From positions 1-40,540 of the forward strand of contig JACPDF010000033.1 of assembly GCA_016184145.1 (NCBI GenBank): a DNA stretch of 40,540 nt, in the 5' to 3' direction. The stretch comes from Candidatus Woesearchaeota archaeon (GTDB lineage Archaea > Nanobdellota > Nanobdellia > Woesearchaeales > GW2011-AR4). The first letter of the stretch is position 1. Every line of letters starts with the position of its first letter. The translations under genes and the position numbers were made by a program. Shown here piece after piece: positions 28,917 to 37,661 of this stretch. A model generated the notes under the pieces. It was given only the letters and a program-made list of their open reading frames with translations, did not search any database and was not told the origin of the DNA.

Positions 28917-29795
28917 CTATAACCCCTTGAAAAACTTATAACCTATGAGCTTGTAAATAAGCTTTGCTGCGGTAAAATCCGAGCTTGCCTCTTTTTCATT
29001 TGGGCACAGCTCGACAACATCAAAACCAATTACATTCCTCTTATTAAACACTTTTTTCAGAAACCTAAGGGTTGGGTAATATTGCATGCCGCCAGGCTCA
29101 GGAGTGCCTACCGAAGGCATGATGGAAGGGTCAAAGCCGTCCAAATCTATGGTTATGTAAACATCATCCGAAAGCCTCGCTATCGCATCATCATGCCATT
29201 CATCATTATCATATACATCCTTTGCCCAGAATATCTTTATGCCATTTTGAGCTGCAAACTCCACTTCCTCCATAGTTGTGCTCCTTATCCCCACAGGAAT
29301 GATTTTCCTTGTTATCTCAAAGCACCTCCTTAATGCGCATGCATGGCTGTATTTAGTCCCGTCCCACTCATCTGCTAAGTCAGTATGGGCATCAATCTGC
29401 AAAACAGACAAATTATCATATTTATCGGAAAAAGCCTTTATGCACGCTGGGGTTATTGAGTGCTCCCCTCCAACAATGACTGGAAATTTGCTGTCATGGG
29501 CTAATTTTTTTATTTTATTGCAGATGTTTTCCATCATTTCTTCTGGCTCTTCCCCTGCCTTTAGCGGCTTTAATGTGCATATTCCGGCTTCGCAGATGTT
29601 CTTCTCCATTTCCTCGTCATAAGGCTGCACTTCCACCGAAGATTTCAGGATGGCCTTAGGACCGTTCTTTGTGCCGCGCATGAAAGTTGTTGTTTTTTCG
29701 TATGGCACCTGCAAAATCACGGCTTTGGAGCTTTCATAATTTGACAGCGGATCGACAAGCCCAAAGAAATTGTCAGGATAGCTTACATATTCCAT
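28917..29795 (-). CDS. speB: Agmatinase / ureohydrolase family
   Basis: VGGEHSITPACIKAF, QIDAHTDLADEWDGTKYSHACALRR, TIDLDGFDPSIMPSVGTPEPGG. Confidence 0.93.
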   Translation of the reverse strand: MEYVSYPDNFFGLVDPLSNYESSKAVILQVPYEKTTTFMRGTKNGPKAILKSSVEVQPYDEEMEKNICEAGICTLKPLKAGEEPEEMMENICNKIKKLAHDSKFPVIVGGEHSITPACIKAFSDKYDNLSVLQIDAHTDLADEWDGTKYSHACALRRCFEITRKIIPVGIRSTTMEEVEFAAQNGIKIFWAKDVYDNDEWHDDAIARLSDDVYITIDLDGFDPSIMPSVGTPEPGGMQYYPTLRFLKKVFNKRNVIGFDVVELCPNEKEASSDFTAAKLIYKLIGYKFFKGL

Positions 29796-29819
29796 TTTGA
29801 AAAAGAAACTTATGCCTAT

Positions 29820-30713
29820 TTATTTATTTTTTGATATCGAGAACAGAACTTCTTCCTTAATTTCCTCAGGGTAGAATTTCTTCTTAAAATCCAGCAAAGA
29901 TTTGTCTGACTGGCCAAGATTCACATGCTCATAGCCCTTGCCCTTAAGCAGATTGAATTCCTCTATTACGCCGACTTCCCCAATGCCCTCAAACTTGTAG
30001 TTAAGCAGGCCTAATGCAGAATAATAGCTGCTGCTTTTGGGTATTTTCCAGCCTCCGCTTATTGTACATGGAATGCCGTCAACCACAAGGGACCTTGCAT
30101 TCTCTATGCCCTCGAAATTGTTTTCCAGCACATTGTCATAAAACTGCTCCTGCCACAAGCTGTCTGCTGCATTTCTCCTTTTTTTCCAGGAGTGCAAAAT
30201 TTCCCTTAATTTCTGCTTACCAATATTCCTGCATGGAACAAATTCAGCTTTATGCTCAGAATAAAGCTTATTCCTGAGGTTCCTGAGCTTTTTCCACTTC
30301 TTTCCAGGCATTGCCCTGTCCCAATCCCTCAGATTGTAAACCGGCAGGTAAAATTTCCTGGAATACTCGGGAATTTTGTATTTTTTCATGGTTTTTATCT
30401 TCTTCCTGTATTCCACAGAGTCCTGAACAAACACTTTCTTTGGATTTTCCTCGGCAAAAAGGCAATCCAAAAATTTCTCCAGAACCCAAAGCCTTTTTTC
30501 CTCAGGAGCCAGGATTCCTGGCAGCATTTCCCATATTCCTGAATAATTGATGCACATTATGCCCATGCCTTTGTCCTCAAAAAAGACGCTTTTTGTCCCT
30601 TTGCCATCAAGATACTTCAGGTTCCAGTAATTATGCTCAACACCATGTCCGTATTTTTTTATAGAATCCTCAATAAGCTTCTTCTTTCCTTTAATGTCAA
30701 AAATCAGCTGCAT
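29820..30713 (-). CDS. DUF2156-like / GNAT-fold acyltransferase
   Basis: C-terminal GIGEVGVIEEFNLLKGKGYEHVNLGQSDKSLLDFKKKFYPE typical of this group. Confidence 0.6.
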   Translation of the reverse strand: MQLIFDIKGKKKLIEDSIKKYGHGVEHNYWNLKYLDGKGTKSVFFEDKGMGIMCINYSGIWEMLPGILAPEEKRLWVLEKFLDCLFAEENPKKVFVQDSVEYRKKIKTMKKYKIPEYSRKFYLPVYNLRDWDRAMPGKKWKKLRNLRNKLYSEHKAEFVPCRNIGKQKLREILHSWKKRRNAADSLWQEQFYDNVLENNFEGIENARSLVVDGIPCTISGGWKIPKSSSYYSALGLLNYKFEGIGEVGVIEEFNLLKGKGYEHVNLGQSDKSLLDFKKKFYPEEIKEEVLFSISKNK

Positions 30714-30778
30714 TCTTATGCCAGAATAGGAAATAGTATTAAAATATTCTTAAATTCCCAAAAAATAGAATGAGGGGC

Positions 30779-31180
30779 TTAAGACTTAATGTAGATATAG
30801 TCAGGATGGCTTCTTGGGAAATCCATGCCGCGCTTTATTACTTTCTTGGTGAATTTTTTTGATTCAAAAACATTGGTGAGCAATTCCGCTGCGTGCTCGA
30901 CATCAAAATTCTTGCAGGAGAATATATCAATAAAGGCGTAGTCTTTTTCCGGGAAAGTGTGTATGCTTATGTGGCTTTCCGCTATCATGACAAAGCCGGA
31001 AACGCCGGGAATGGTTGCCCCAGGATCCAGCCACTTAACCACATGCGGCAGAATCATCTTAGTCATGCCAAGCTTTTTCGGCAGCTGATCCAGAATATCA
31101 TAAACGAGACTGTGGTCCGTTAACTTTTTCCTATCACACTGAGAAGCATCAATTGTCAGATGCTGGCCAAATTCCCTCAT
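30779..31180 (-). CDS. speD: SpeD/AdoMetDC-family pyruvoyl decarboxylase proenzyme (possibly arginine decarboxylase)
   Basis: MIAESHISIHTFPEKDYAFIDIFSC cleavage region. Confidence 0.9.
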   Translation of the reverse strand: MREFGQHLTIDASQCDRKKLTDHSLVYDILDQLPKKLGMTKMILPHVVKWLDPGATIPGVSGFVMIAESHISIHTFPEKDYAFIDIFSCKNFDVEHAAELLTNVFESKKFTKKVIKRGMDFPRSHPDYIYIKS

Positions 31181-31254
31181 TTTTATTTTTTAACAAATTC
31201 ACCTTTTTTGTCAAAAATTTTATTTCAAAAGAAGTATTTAAACCTTTCTATTTG

Positions 31255-31992
31255 CTAGGTTTGTCGTCGGAATTTTGCGCTGAAAATTTGCAAAAATTTT
31301 CCTTTAAAAAAACGAAACAAAACCGCAAAGCTTACCAAAAAAACAATTGCAGACGATAAAATTGTTTTTGAGATTATCTTTGCAAAAGCGTCAGAAAATA
31401 AACTTTCCGGATAAAGAACAACAATCCTCTCAAATTCGGGATTGAAGGTGTAAGTGCCGACAGGGAAAAAAGTTTTGTGCAGCAGGTAAAAAGCAAAACC
31501 AAAATCAGTTTTTGAGATGACAAAAAGCAAAAAAGCAATAACCAAAGCTAAAATGCTTCCAAAAAGCAGGATTAAAAGAAATCTTTGCAGGATAACTTTT
31601 GGATCAAAGCCCAGCAAAAATACCAGTGATGCGGACAATATCAGGAATAAAATTATGGAAACGTAATAAATATTAAGCTCCTTATGAACAAGGTTTTTCA
31701 CATCCAGCAGATGCGCTTTTTCCCTCTCGTTAAAAAAATTGTTTTCTATCAGTGCATTATTTTTTTCTCCCTTCAAATAATTTAAAACCTCATTATTTAT
31801 ATTGTCAACATCATAATCTTGAAAAGTATTGTAAACGCCGTATTCCAGAAATTCTTTTTTGTAAAACTCCCTCTCAAATGCAACAGAATTAAAGCTATGC
31901 CCATAAATCATTATAGGAACTAATAATGCCATAGCAACAGAAATAACAAGCAAAGCTAGATTTTTATAATCCATAAAAGAGGAATTATTCAT
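31255..31992 (-). CDS. Integral membrane protein, DUF1461/TIGR01906-like
   Basis: Four TM helices and extracellular segments (EREFYKKEFLEYGVY...NEREKAHLLDVKNLV). Confidence 0.7.
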   Translation of the reverse strand: MNNSSFMDYKNLALLVISVAMALLVPIMIYGHSFNSVAFEREFYKKEFLEYGVYNTFQDYDVDNINNEVLNYLKGEKNNALIENNFFNEREKAHLLDVKNLVHKELNIYYVSIILFLILSASLVFLLGFDPKVILQRFLLILLFGSILALVIAFLLFVISKTDFGFAFYLLHKTFFPVGTYTFNPEFERIVVLYPESLFSDAFAKIISKTILSSAIVFLVSFAVLFRFFKGKFLQIFSAKFRRQT

Positions 31993-31998
31993 GGAAGT

Positions 31999-32520
31999 TT
32001 AAATATCTTCTTCCTGCTCTTCAAAGAAAATTGTTCTTCTTATCTTCCTTAGCAGCAGGACATCCTCAAACTCTATCTTCCTAACCAACGCAGTTGGTGC
32101 CGGACTTTGTCCGAGCATCTTCTTCCTTGAGACTTCCATTTGCGCATTCTTTATTTCCTCCAATGCCTCTTTGGTTGCCCTGCCAGCAAATGCTTTTGTG
32201 ACTTTTTCAGGAACAATAGTTCTCTCATCATTCCTTCCAGATCCATCAGAAGCAACAAATGAGCTAGGTACGTAAAAATCCATAGGAGGTCCGTTTAAGC
32301 TTTCCCTTATATCATTAAGGTTGTGATAGCCGGCTTCAAAGTTGCCGTATTTTATTGATGTTACAAACTCATGCTCGCTTGGGCTGTAGAACATCGCAGC
32401 ATAGTCAGGAAAATCATTTGTTATCAAATAGGATGCAGCGCTGCTTAAGCTGTTATGCTCGAAGCTGTAGCCAGACTTGCTTAAAACCTCGTATCCGGGG
32501 GTAAAGGGATTCTTATACAT
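31999..32520 (-). CDS. Hypothetical protein
   Basis: 173-aa ORF, tightly spaced after 32522..32953; contains the double-hairpin element. Confidence 0.6.
   Translation of the reverse strand: MYKNPFTPGYEVLSKSGYSFEHNSLSSAASYLITNDFPDYAAMFYSPSEHEFVTSIKYGNFEAGYHNLNDIRESLNGPPMDFYVPSSFVASDGSGRNDERTIVPEKVTKAFAGRATKEALEEIKNAQMEVSRKKMLGQSPAPTALVRKIEFEDVLLLRKIRRTIFFEEQEEDI
32085..32118. repeat. Double-hairpin element copy 2, inside a hypothetical gene
   Basis: CCAACGCAGTTGGTGCCGGACTTTGTCCGAGCAT; hairpins CCAAC/GTTGG and CGGAC/GTCCG. Confidence 0.75.
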
Positions 32521-32521
32521 T

Positions 32522-32953
32522 TTAATCTATGAAAATTGTTTTCTTTTCCTCCTTTATTGCCTTGTTTATCGCTTCCTCTATTGAGCTATGATGCTTTTTA
32601 TTTTTCTTCTTGTTTTCTTCCTGCTGCATATGTTCCGGTCTGAATTCGCTTTTTATGCTTTTGAAAAATCCTTCTTCCTCTTCCTGTTGCTGCTTTTCTT
32701 CCTTTTTTTCCTCTTCAGCTATCCTGTCCGCTATACTATCTTTTTCTTTTTCCTTGTCTTTATCTTCTTCTGCATTATTGGCAGGCCTATAATCATCTTT
32801 TAACTTATCGGCATCGTTTTTGGAAGAGCCGTACATTGCGCTTTTATGGTAATGCTCGGGTTCTTTGCTTTTTCCATCTCCGTGCCCCGCATAGCTGCCG
32901 CTGCCATGTATATCCCACTTATCCTCGTCCCATATATTATGCCTTTTGTACAT
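32522..32953 (-). CDS. Hypothetical highly charged low-complexity protein
   Basis: 143-aa ORF, Lys/Glu/Gln-rich. Confidence 0.55.
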   Translation of the reverse strand: MYKRHNIWDEDKWDIHGSGSYAGHGDGKSKEPEHYHKSAMYGSSKNDADKLKDDYRPANNAEEDKDKEKEKDSIADRIAEEEKKEEKQQQEEEEGFFKSIKSEFRPEHMQQEENKKKNKKHHSSIEEAINKAIKEEKKTIFID

Positions 32954-33045
32954 TTTTAATCGCTATTCTAAAGAGTTTAACGGCAATCTTAGGCATTTTT
33001 GCATTTATAAATCTTTCTATTTTTAACTACTTAAAAGTAACAAGA

Positions 33046-33552
33046 TTAATATCGGATAAGGTACTTGCCCTTGCCAAGGTCCATGTCTATAAATTCGTCT
33101 GCTGTTTCCTTCAGCTTTCCTGAGCATGAAGGCCCAAATGCTATTACCTCTACCCTGCACCCCATTGCCCTTCTAAGGTGCTCGACCAAAGGCACAAAGT
33201 CGCCGTCTCCTGACACCAGGATTATTGTATCCAGCTTATTTGCCAGCTCTATTGTATCCATCGCTATGCCAATATCCCAGTCTCCTTTTTTCGCTCCGCC
33301 TGGAAATGTCTGCAGGTCTTTTGTCTTGACCTCATAGCCTATTGCTTCAAGTGCGTCGTGGAAGTTCTTCTCTTCCTTTATATCCGCTTTTATTGCATAT
33401 GTTATTGCCCTCACAAGCTTTCTTCCCCTTACGGCTGTCCTGAGCACCTGGGCAAAATTCACTTTTGCGTTATACAAATTCTTTGCAGAATAATACAGGT
33501 TCTGCACATCTACAAAAACCCCCACTCTTTGCTCCTTGTTTACCCTCATCAT
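33046..33552 (-). CDS. NYN/LabA (DUF88) family PIN-like protein
   Basis: VGVFVDVQNLYYSAKNLY; KKGDWDIGIAMDTIELANKLDTIILVSGDGDFVPLVEHLR. Confidence 0.9.
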   Translation of the reverse strand: MMRVNKEQRVGVFVDVQNLYYSAKNLYNAKVNFAQVLRTAVRGRKLVRAITYAIKADIKEEKNFHDALEAIGYEVKTKDLQTFPGGAKKGDWDIGIAMDTIELANKLDTIILVSGDGDFVPLVEHLRRAMGCRVEVIAFGPSCSGKLKETADEFIDMDLGKGKYLIRY

Positions 33553-33705
33553 TTATATCTCACCTACATTTTGTTCAAAACCGCATTCAGAGCATATTAT
33601 TTTTCCATGTTCATACTTTAAGCTTAGCTGCCCACACCCTGGGCATTTCTGCACAACTTTAACCTTATCAAGCTGCTTTTTCCAGTCCCCATCATCAGGG
33701 CTCAT
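33553..33705 (-). CDS. Small zinc-ribbon protein (MSPDDGDWKKQLDKVKVVQKCPGCGQLSLKYEHGKIICSECGFEQNVGEI)
   Basis: CPGC...CSEC zinc ribbon; the longer ORF to 33945 reads through hairpin-rich, probably noncoding DNA. Confidence 0.65.
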   Translation of the reverse strand: MSPDDGDWKKQLDKVKVVQKCPGCGQLSLKYEHGKIICSECGFEQNVGEI

Positions 33706-33787
33706 AGCCCTAAAGTTTCGATAATTGTATTTAAATCTATCTGATAAATAATAGGCGATATTAATTTTAGGACGAAACTTCAATCCG

Positions 33788-33915
33788 TCGCTACGCGACA
33801 AAAGATAGTCTCGGCGAAAATCTTTCCTGACAATAGATTTTCGCCTCGGATTCATTGACAATAAATAGCGAGGCGGAGCGTATGGCAAGAGAGCGACGCC
33901 TCGCACTATAGTTGC
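33788..33915. repeat. Cluster of three hairpins upstream of the zinc-ribbon/NYN genes
   Basis: GTCGC/GCGAC; GGCGAAAATC/GATTTTCGCC; GCGAGGC/GCCTCGC. Confidence 0.6.
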
Positions 33916-34041
33916 GGAGCAGATTGAAAAATAAGATATAATCAAAATTCATTGTCCAATTACTAATATCCCTAATTTATATCTCTGACTAATGCTTAAA
34001 AACACCCAAATTTTATAAAGCGGCAAAACATTCCTGCAATT

Positions 34042-36495
34042 ATGGAAAAGATAAGGTTTTACCCCTTGGATGTAACCTACAAGGTAATGAATGAAAAGCC
34101 TGTAATACATCTATTTGGCAGAACCCTGGATAATAGGCAGATTTGCGTGCTTTATGACAGCTTTGAGCCCTATTTCTACGCAATACCAAAGCAAAATGCC
34201 GACATAACCAATGAGCTGAAGAATTTTAGGGTCACAATAGGCGACGAAGCTATAGCTATAACAAGAGTAGAGCCAGTAAAAAAAAGCTATCTTGGCAAGA
34301 ATGTCAATGCAATAAAGGTATTTGCAAAGCTTCCCGGCCATGTTCCCATAATAAGCGGAGAGATAAAGAACTGGAATGACATCGAATCAGTAAATGAGAA
34401 TGACATCCTTTTTGTGAGAAGATTCATGATAGACAACGGCATAATTCCCCTGACGTTATACGGGGCTGAAGGCGATTTCACAGGCATGCAGCTGAAAGTC
34501 CCTGCATTCAAAGCAGAAAAAATAGAGGCTGTTGAAGGCGAGAATTTTGTAAAGCCGAGAATGCTTGCTGTTGACATTGAAACTTACACTCCAAGCTATA
34601 AGGAGATAGAGCCGGAAAAAAACCCCATCATAATGATTGGTTTTTATGGGGAAAACTTCAGCAAGGTATTTGTATGGAAGCGCTTTAAGACAGCTCTTGA
34701 TTATGTCGAGCATGTTGACAGCGAAGCCGAGCTTATAAAAAAATTTAAGGATGTCATTGAGGCGTATAAGCCTGATATAATTACAGGATATTTCTCTGAC
34801 GGTTTTGATTTTCCGTACATAAAAACAAGGGCCGATAAATATAAAGTAAAGCTGGACCTTGGCCTTGATTTCTCGGAGTTAAGGGTTAAAAAAAACATGG
34901 CTGTGACAGCGCAGATTACGGGCATAATCCATCTTGACATATTCAAGTTCATAAGAAAAATAATGGCCGGTACCTTGGATACGGACAAGTACAACCTGAA
35001 TGCTGTTGCTTCTGAAATGCTTGACGAGAAAAAGAATGATATTAACTTAGACGAGCTTTCAAAGGCATGGGACAACAATGCGGAGAACATGGATGCTTTC
35101 TGCGAATACAATCTCAACGACGCAAAGCTTTCTTATAAGCTTGCTGACAAGCTCATGCCCACCATCAGCGAGATTGTTAAGATAACAGGCTTAACAATAT
35201 ATGATGTGAACAGGATGGGCTTTTCCCAGCTTGTGGAATGGTATTTGTTGAGGCAGGCTTCCCAGTTTAACCAGATAGCCCCTAACAAGCCAAGCAATGA
35301 CGAGCTGATGAGAAGAAGGCTGAGAAGCCTTAAAGGCGCTTTTGTCTTTGAGCCAAAACCAGGCCTGTATGATAATATAGTTGTTTTTGACTACCGCAGC
35401 TTGTACCCTACAATAATAAGCTCCCATAACATTGGTATAGGGACAATGAACTGCAGCTGCTGTGGGGAAGAGGCGAAAAAAGTCCCTCTGGAAGATGAAA
35501 ATATGTGGTTCTGCGAGAAAAGGAAAGGATTCATCCCGACGATGATAGAAGACCTGATAACAAGAAGGATGAGGATAAAGGAGATAATAAAGGACCAAAG
35601 CGAGGAAAAGTTTGCGGTTTTGGATGCGAGGCAAAATAGCCTCAAGCTTCTTGCAAACTCTTTCTACGGCTATCTTGGCTTTTATGCCGCAAGATGGTAT
35701 TCATTGGAATGCGCGCAGGCAACAACCGCTTACGGAAGATATTACATAAGACAGGTAATTGAAAAAGCGCAGAAGGATGATTTCAAGGTTATTTATTCTG
35801 ACACTGACTCAGTATTTTTGACTCTTGACGGGAAGAAAGAGCAGGATGCCTTAAGGTTTGTTGAAAAAGTAAACCAGGAGCTGCCAGGATTGATGGAGCT
35901 TGAGTTTGAGGGTTTCTACCCTTCTGGGATTTTTGTGTCTGCAAAGATGGGAGATTTTGGAGCAAAGAAAAGGTATGCCCTGATATCAAGGGAAGGAGCG
36001 GTAAAAATAAAAGGCTTTGAAAGCGTAAGAAGGAATACTTCCCTTATTGCAAAAGAGACCCAGGAGAAGGTCTTTGAAATAATACTTAAGGAGCACGACA
36101 ATGACAGGGCTTTGAAGTATGTAAAGCAGGTTGTTGATGACTTAAGATGCAAAAAAGTCCCGCTTGACAAGGTTATAATCAATACGCAATTGCAGAGGGA
36201 CATTTCAGATTATGATTCCAAAGGCCCCCATGTGGCAGTTGCCCAAAGGCTGAAAAACAGGGGCATAAATGTCGGCCCTGGCTCTGCAATAAGATTTGTT
36301 GTAACCCAAGGCAGCGACATAATAAGGAACAGGGCAAAGTTGCCGGAAGAAGTCAAGGAAAAAGATTATGATTCTGATTATTACATAAACAACCAAGTCA
36401 TACCGGCAGTTGAGAGGGTATTTAATGTATTAGGCTACAGGAAAGACGAGCTATTAGAGGCAAAAGAGCAGACAAAGCTTGAGGGGTTTTTCTGA
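34042..36495 (+). CDS. polB: Family B DNA polymerase
   Basis: Exo I DIETYTP; DYRSLYPTIISSHNIG; LKLLANSFYGYLG; YSDTDSVF. Confidence 0.97.
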   Translation: MEKIRFYPLDVTYKVMNEKPVIHLFGRTLDNRQICVLYDSFEPYFYAIPKQNADITNELKNFRVTIGDEAIAITRVEPVKKSYLGKNVNAIKVFAKLPGHVPIISGEIKNWNDIESVNENDILFVRRFMIDNGIIPLTLYGAEGDFTGMQLKVPAFKAEKIEAVEGENFVKPRMLAVDIETYTPSYKEIEPEKNPIIMIGFYGENFSKVFVWKRFKTALDYVEHVDSEAELIKKFKDVIEAYKPDIITGYFSDGFDFPYIKTRADKYKVKLDLGLDFSELRVKKNMAVTAQITGIIHLDIFKFIRKIMAGTLDTDKYNLNAVASEMLDEKKNDINLDELSKAWDNNAENMDAFCEYNLNDAKLSYKLADKLMPTISEIVKITGLTIYDVNRMGFSQLVEWYLLRQASQFNQIAPNKPSNDELMRRRLRSLKGAFVFEPKPGLYDNIVVFDYRSLYPTIISSHNIGIGTMNCSCCGEEAKKVPLEDENMWFCEKRKGFIPTMIEDLITRRMRIKEIIKDQSEEKFAVLDARQNSLKLLANSFYGYLGFYAARWYSLECAQATTAYGRYYIRQVIEKAQKDDFKVIYSDTDSVFLTLDGKKEQDALRFVEKVNQELPGLMELEFEGFYPSGIFVSAKMGDFGAKKRYALISREGAVKIKGFESVRRNTSLIAKETQEKVFEIILKEHDNDRALKYVKQVVDDLRCKKVPLDKVIINTQLQRDISDYDSKGPHVAVAQRLKNRGINVGPGSAIRFVVTQGSDIIRNRAKLPEEVKEKDYDSDYYINNQVIPAVERVFNVLGYRKDELLEAKEQTKLEGFF

Positions 36496-36560
36496 AATAG
36501 TTACTTTTAAGTGATTAATAATAGAAAAGTTTATAAAGCTCATACAGATTATTTAAAGCT

Positions 36561-36878
36561 GTGAAAACTACTTTTGTAACAAGACACACAAAAGATGGAA
36601 ATGTCGTTGCACTTATAATTAAATACAACGTGCCCTGCCCCCCAATTCAAGTTTATAAGGTGGAAAATGGCAAGTTGGTAAGAATACTGCCGGGCTGGCC
36701 TGAATTAAAGCCGTTTAGAAAAGCTAAGCAGGATTGCGGAGAATTAGAAAGTGCCATGCTGAGACAAGGCAGACGTCAATTAGAGAAGAAGGACCCCTAC
36801 ATGGAAATTACAGACATAACAGAAAAGTTTAATCCTGGTGATTATATTACTAACATTCATGGGGAATATGAGTTCTGA
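36561..36878 (+). CDS. Hypothetical protein
   Basis: 105-aa ORF downstream of polB. Confidence 0.5.
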   Translation: MKTTFVTRHTKDGNVVALIIKYNVPCPPIQVYKVENGKLVRILPGWPELKPFRKAKQDCGELESAMLRQGRRQLEKKDPYMEITDITEKFNPGDYITNIHGEYEF

Positions 36879-36960
36879 ATCCTATAAGTTTCTTGGATTT
36901 TAATCGCAACCTTTAAATACCCTTAATCTTATTTTATAATTCTATATAATATTTTATAAG

Positions 36961-37110
36961 ATGGAAGAGAAGTTTCTCAGGATAATAAGGAAGACAGGAA
37001 CAAGCTTGGGGATAAACATACCTACAGAGATCATCAAGCTTTTGAAATTAAAGGAAAATGATATGGTAAGGGTTTCTATAGAGAAAATAAAAAAGGGTGG
37101 TAAGGATTAA
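36961..37110 (+). CDS. Small AbrB/SpoVT-like protein
   Basis: MEEKFLRIIRKTGTSLGINIPTEIIKLLKLKENDMVRVSIEKIKKGGKD; not in the supplied track. Confidence 0.65.
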   Translation: MEEKFLRIIRKTGTSLGINIPTEIIKLLKLKENDMVRVSIEKIKKGGKD

Positions 37111-37627
37111 TGTTGAGGAGATAAAAGGCAGCTTGGAAGAATTGCATCAGCATAATATTGTTTTTGAGGAGTTAGACAAAGGCTTATTTGAAGAAAGCTT
37201 GGCTTATAATCATGATTATGCTAGATTCGGGATGATTATTTCTGAAATAAAGGGGAAAAAAAGCATAGTAAGCAGGCTTAAGAGCCTAGAACATAATGTT
37301 GGCTTATTAAGTGGCATAATATCGGCAAAAAGCGGGCAAAAGCATCGGCATTTTGTAACAAGAATAATTGAAAATAACCTAAACTGCATGAACTCTGTAA
37401 TTGGGGACTTAAGCCTGTTAAAAAATAATTTAGAGGAGCTTGAAAATTTGAATAGCAGCTTATTAAGCAGCAGACTGCCCTTAGACATCAAAATTTTATT
37501 GGAGCAGAATTATGGGAGAAAGCGCAAAAAGCTGGATGAGATTTACGCAAAGCAAAAAGCTGTATTGGTGAATTTGAGCAGCATATTCATTAAGCTTGCA
37601 AAAAAATCAGCATTCAGCAGGAGATAA
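37097..37627 (+). CDS. Hypothetical coiled-coil protein
   Basis: 176-aa ORF overlapping the AbrB-like gene; start codon uncertain. Confidence 0.55.
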   Translation: MVRINVEEIKGSLEELHQHNIVFEELDKGLFEESLAYNHDYARFGMIISEIKGKKSIVSRLKSLEHNVGLLSGIISAKSGQKHRHFVTRIIENNLNCMNSVIGDLSLLKNNLEELENLNSSLLSSRLPLDIKILLEQNYGRKRKKLDEIYAKQKAVLVNLSSIFIKLAKKSAFSRR

Positions 37628-37661
37628 ACATTTAAAAAAGGCCAAATTTTCTCCTCATCCA

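Noticed and set aside
33860-33912. GCGAGGC...GCCTCGCA looked like a tRNA acceptor stem with A73
   Set aside because: Only ~38 nt, with no D-, anticodon- or T-arm consensus even when allowing introns; treated as a hairpin.
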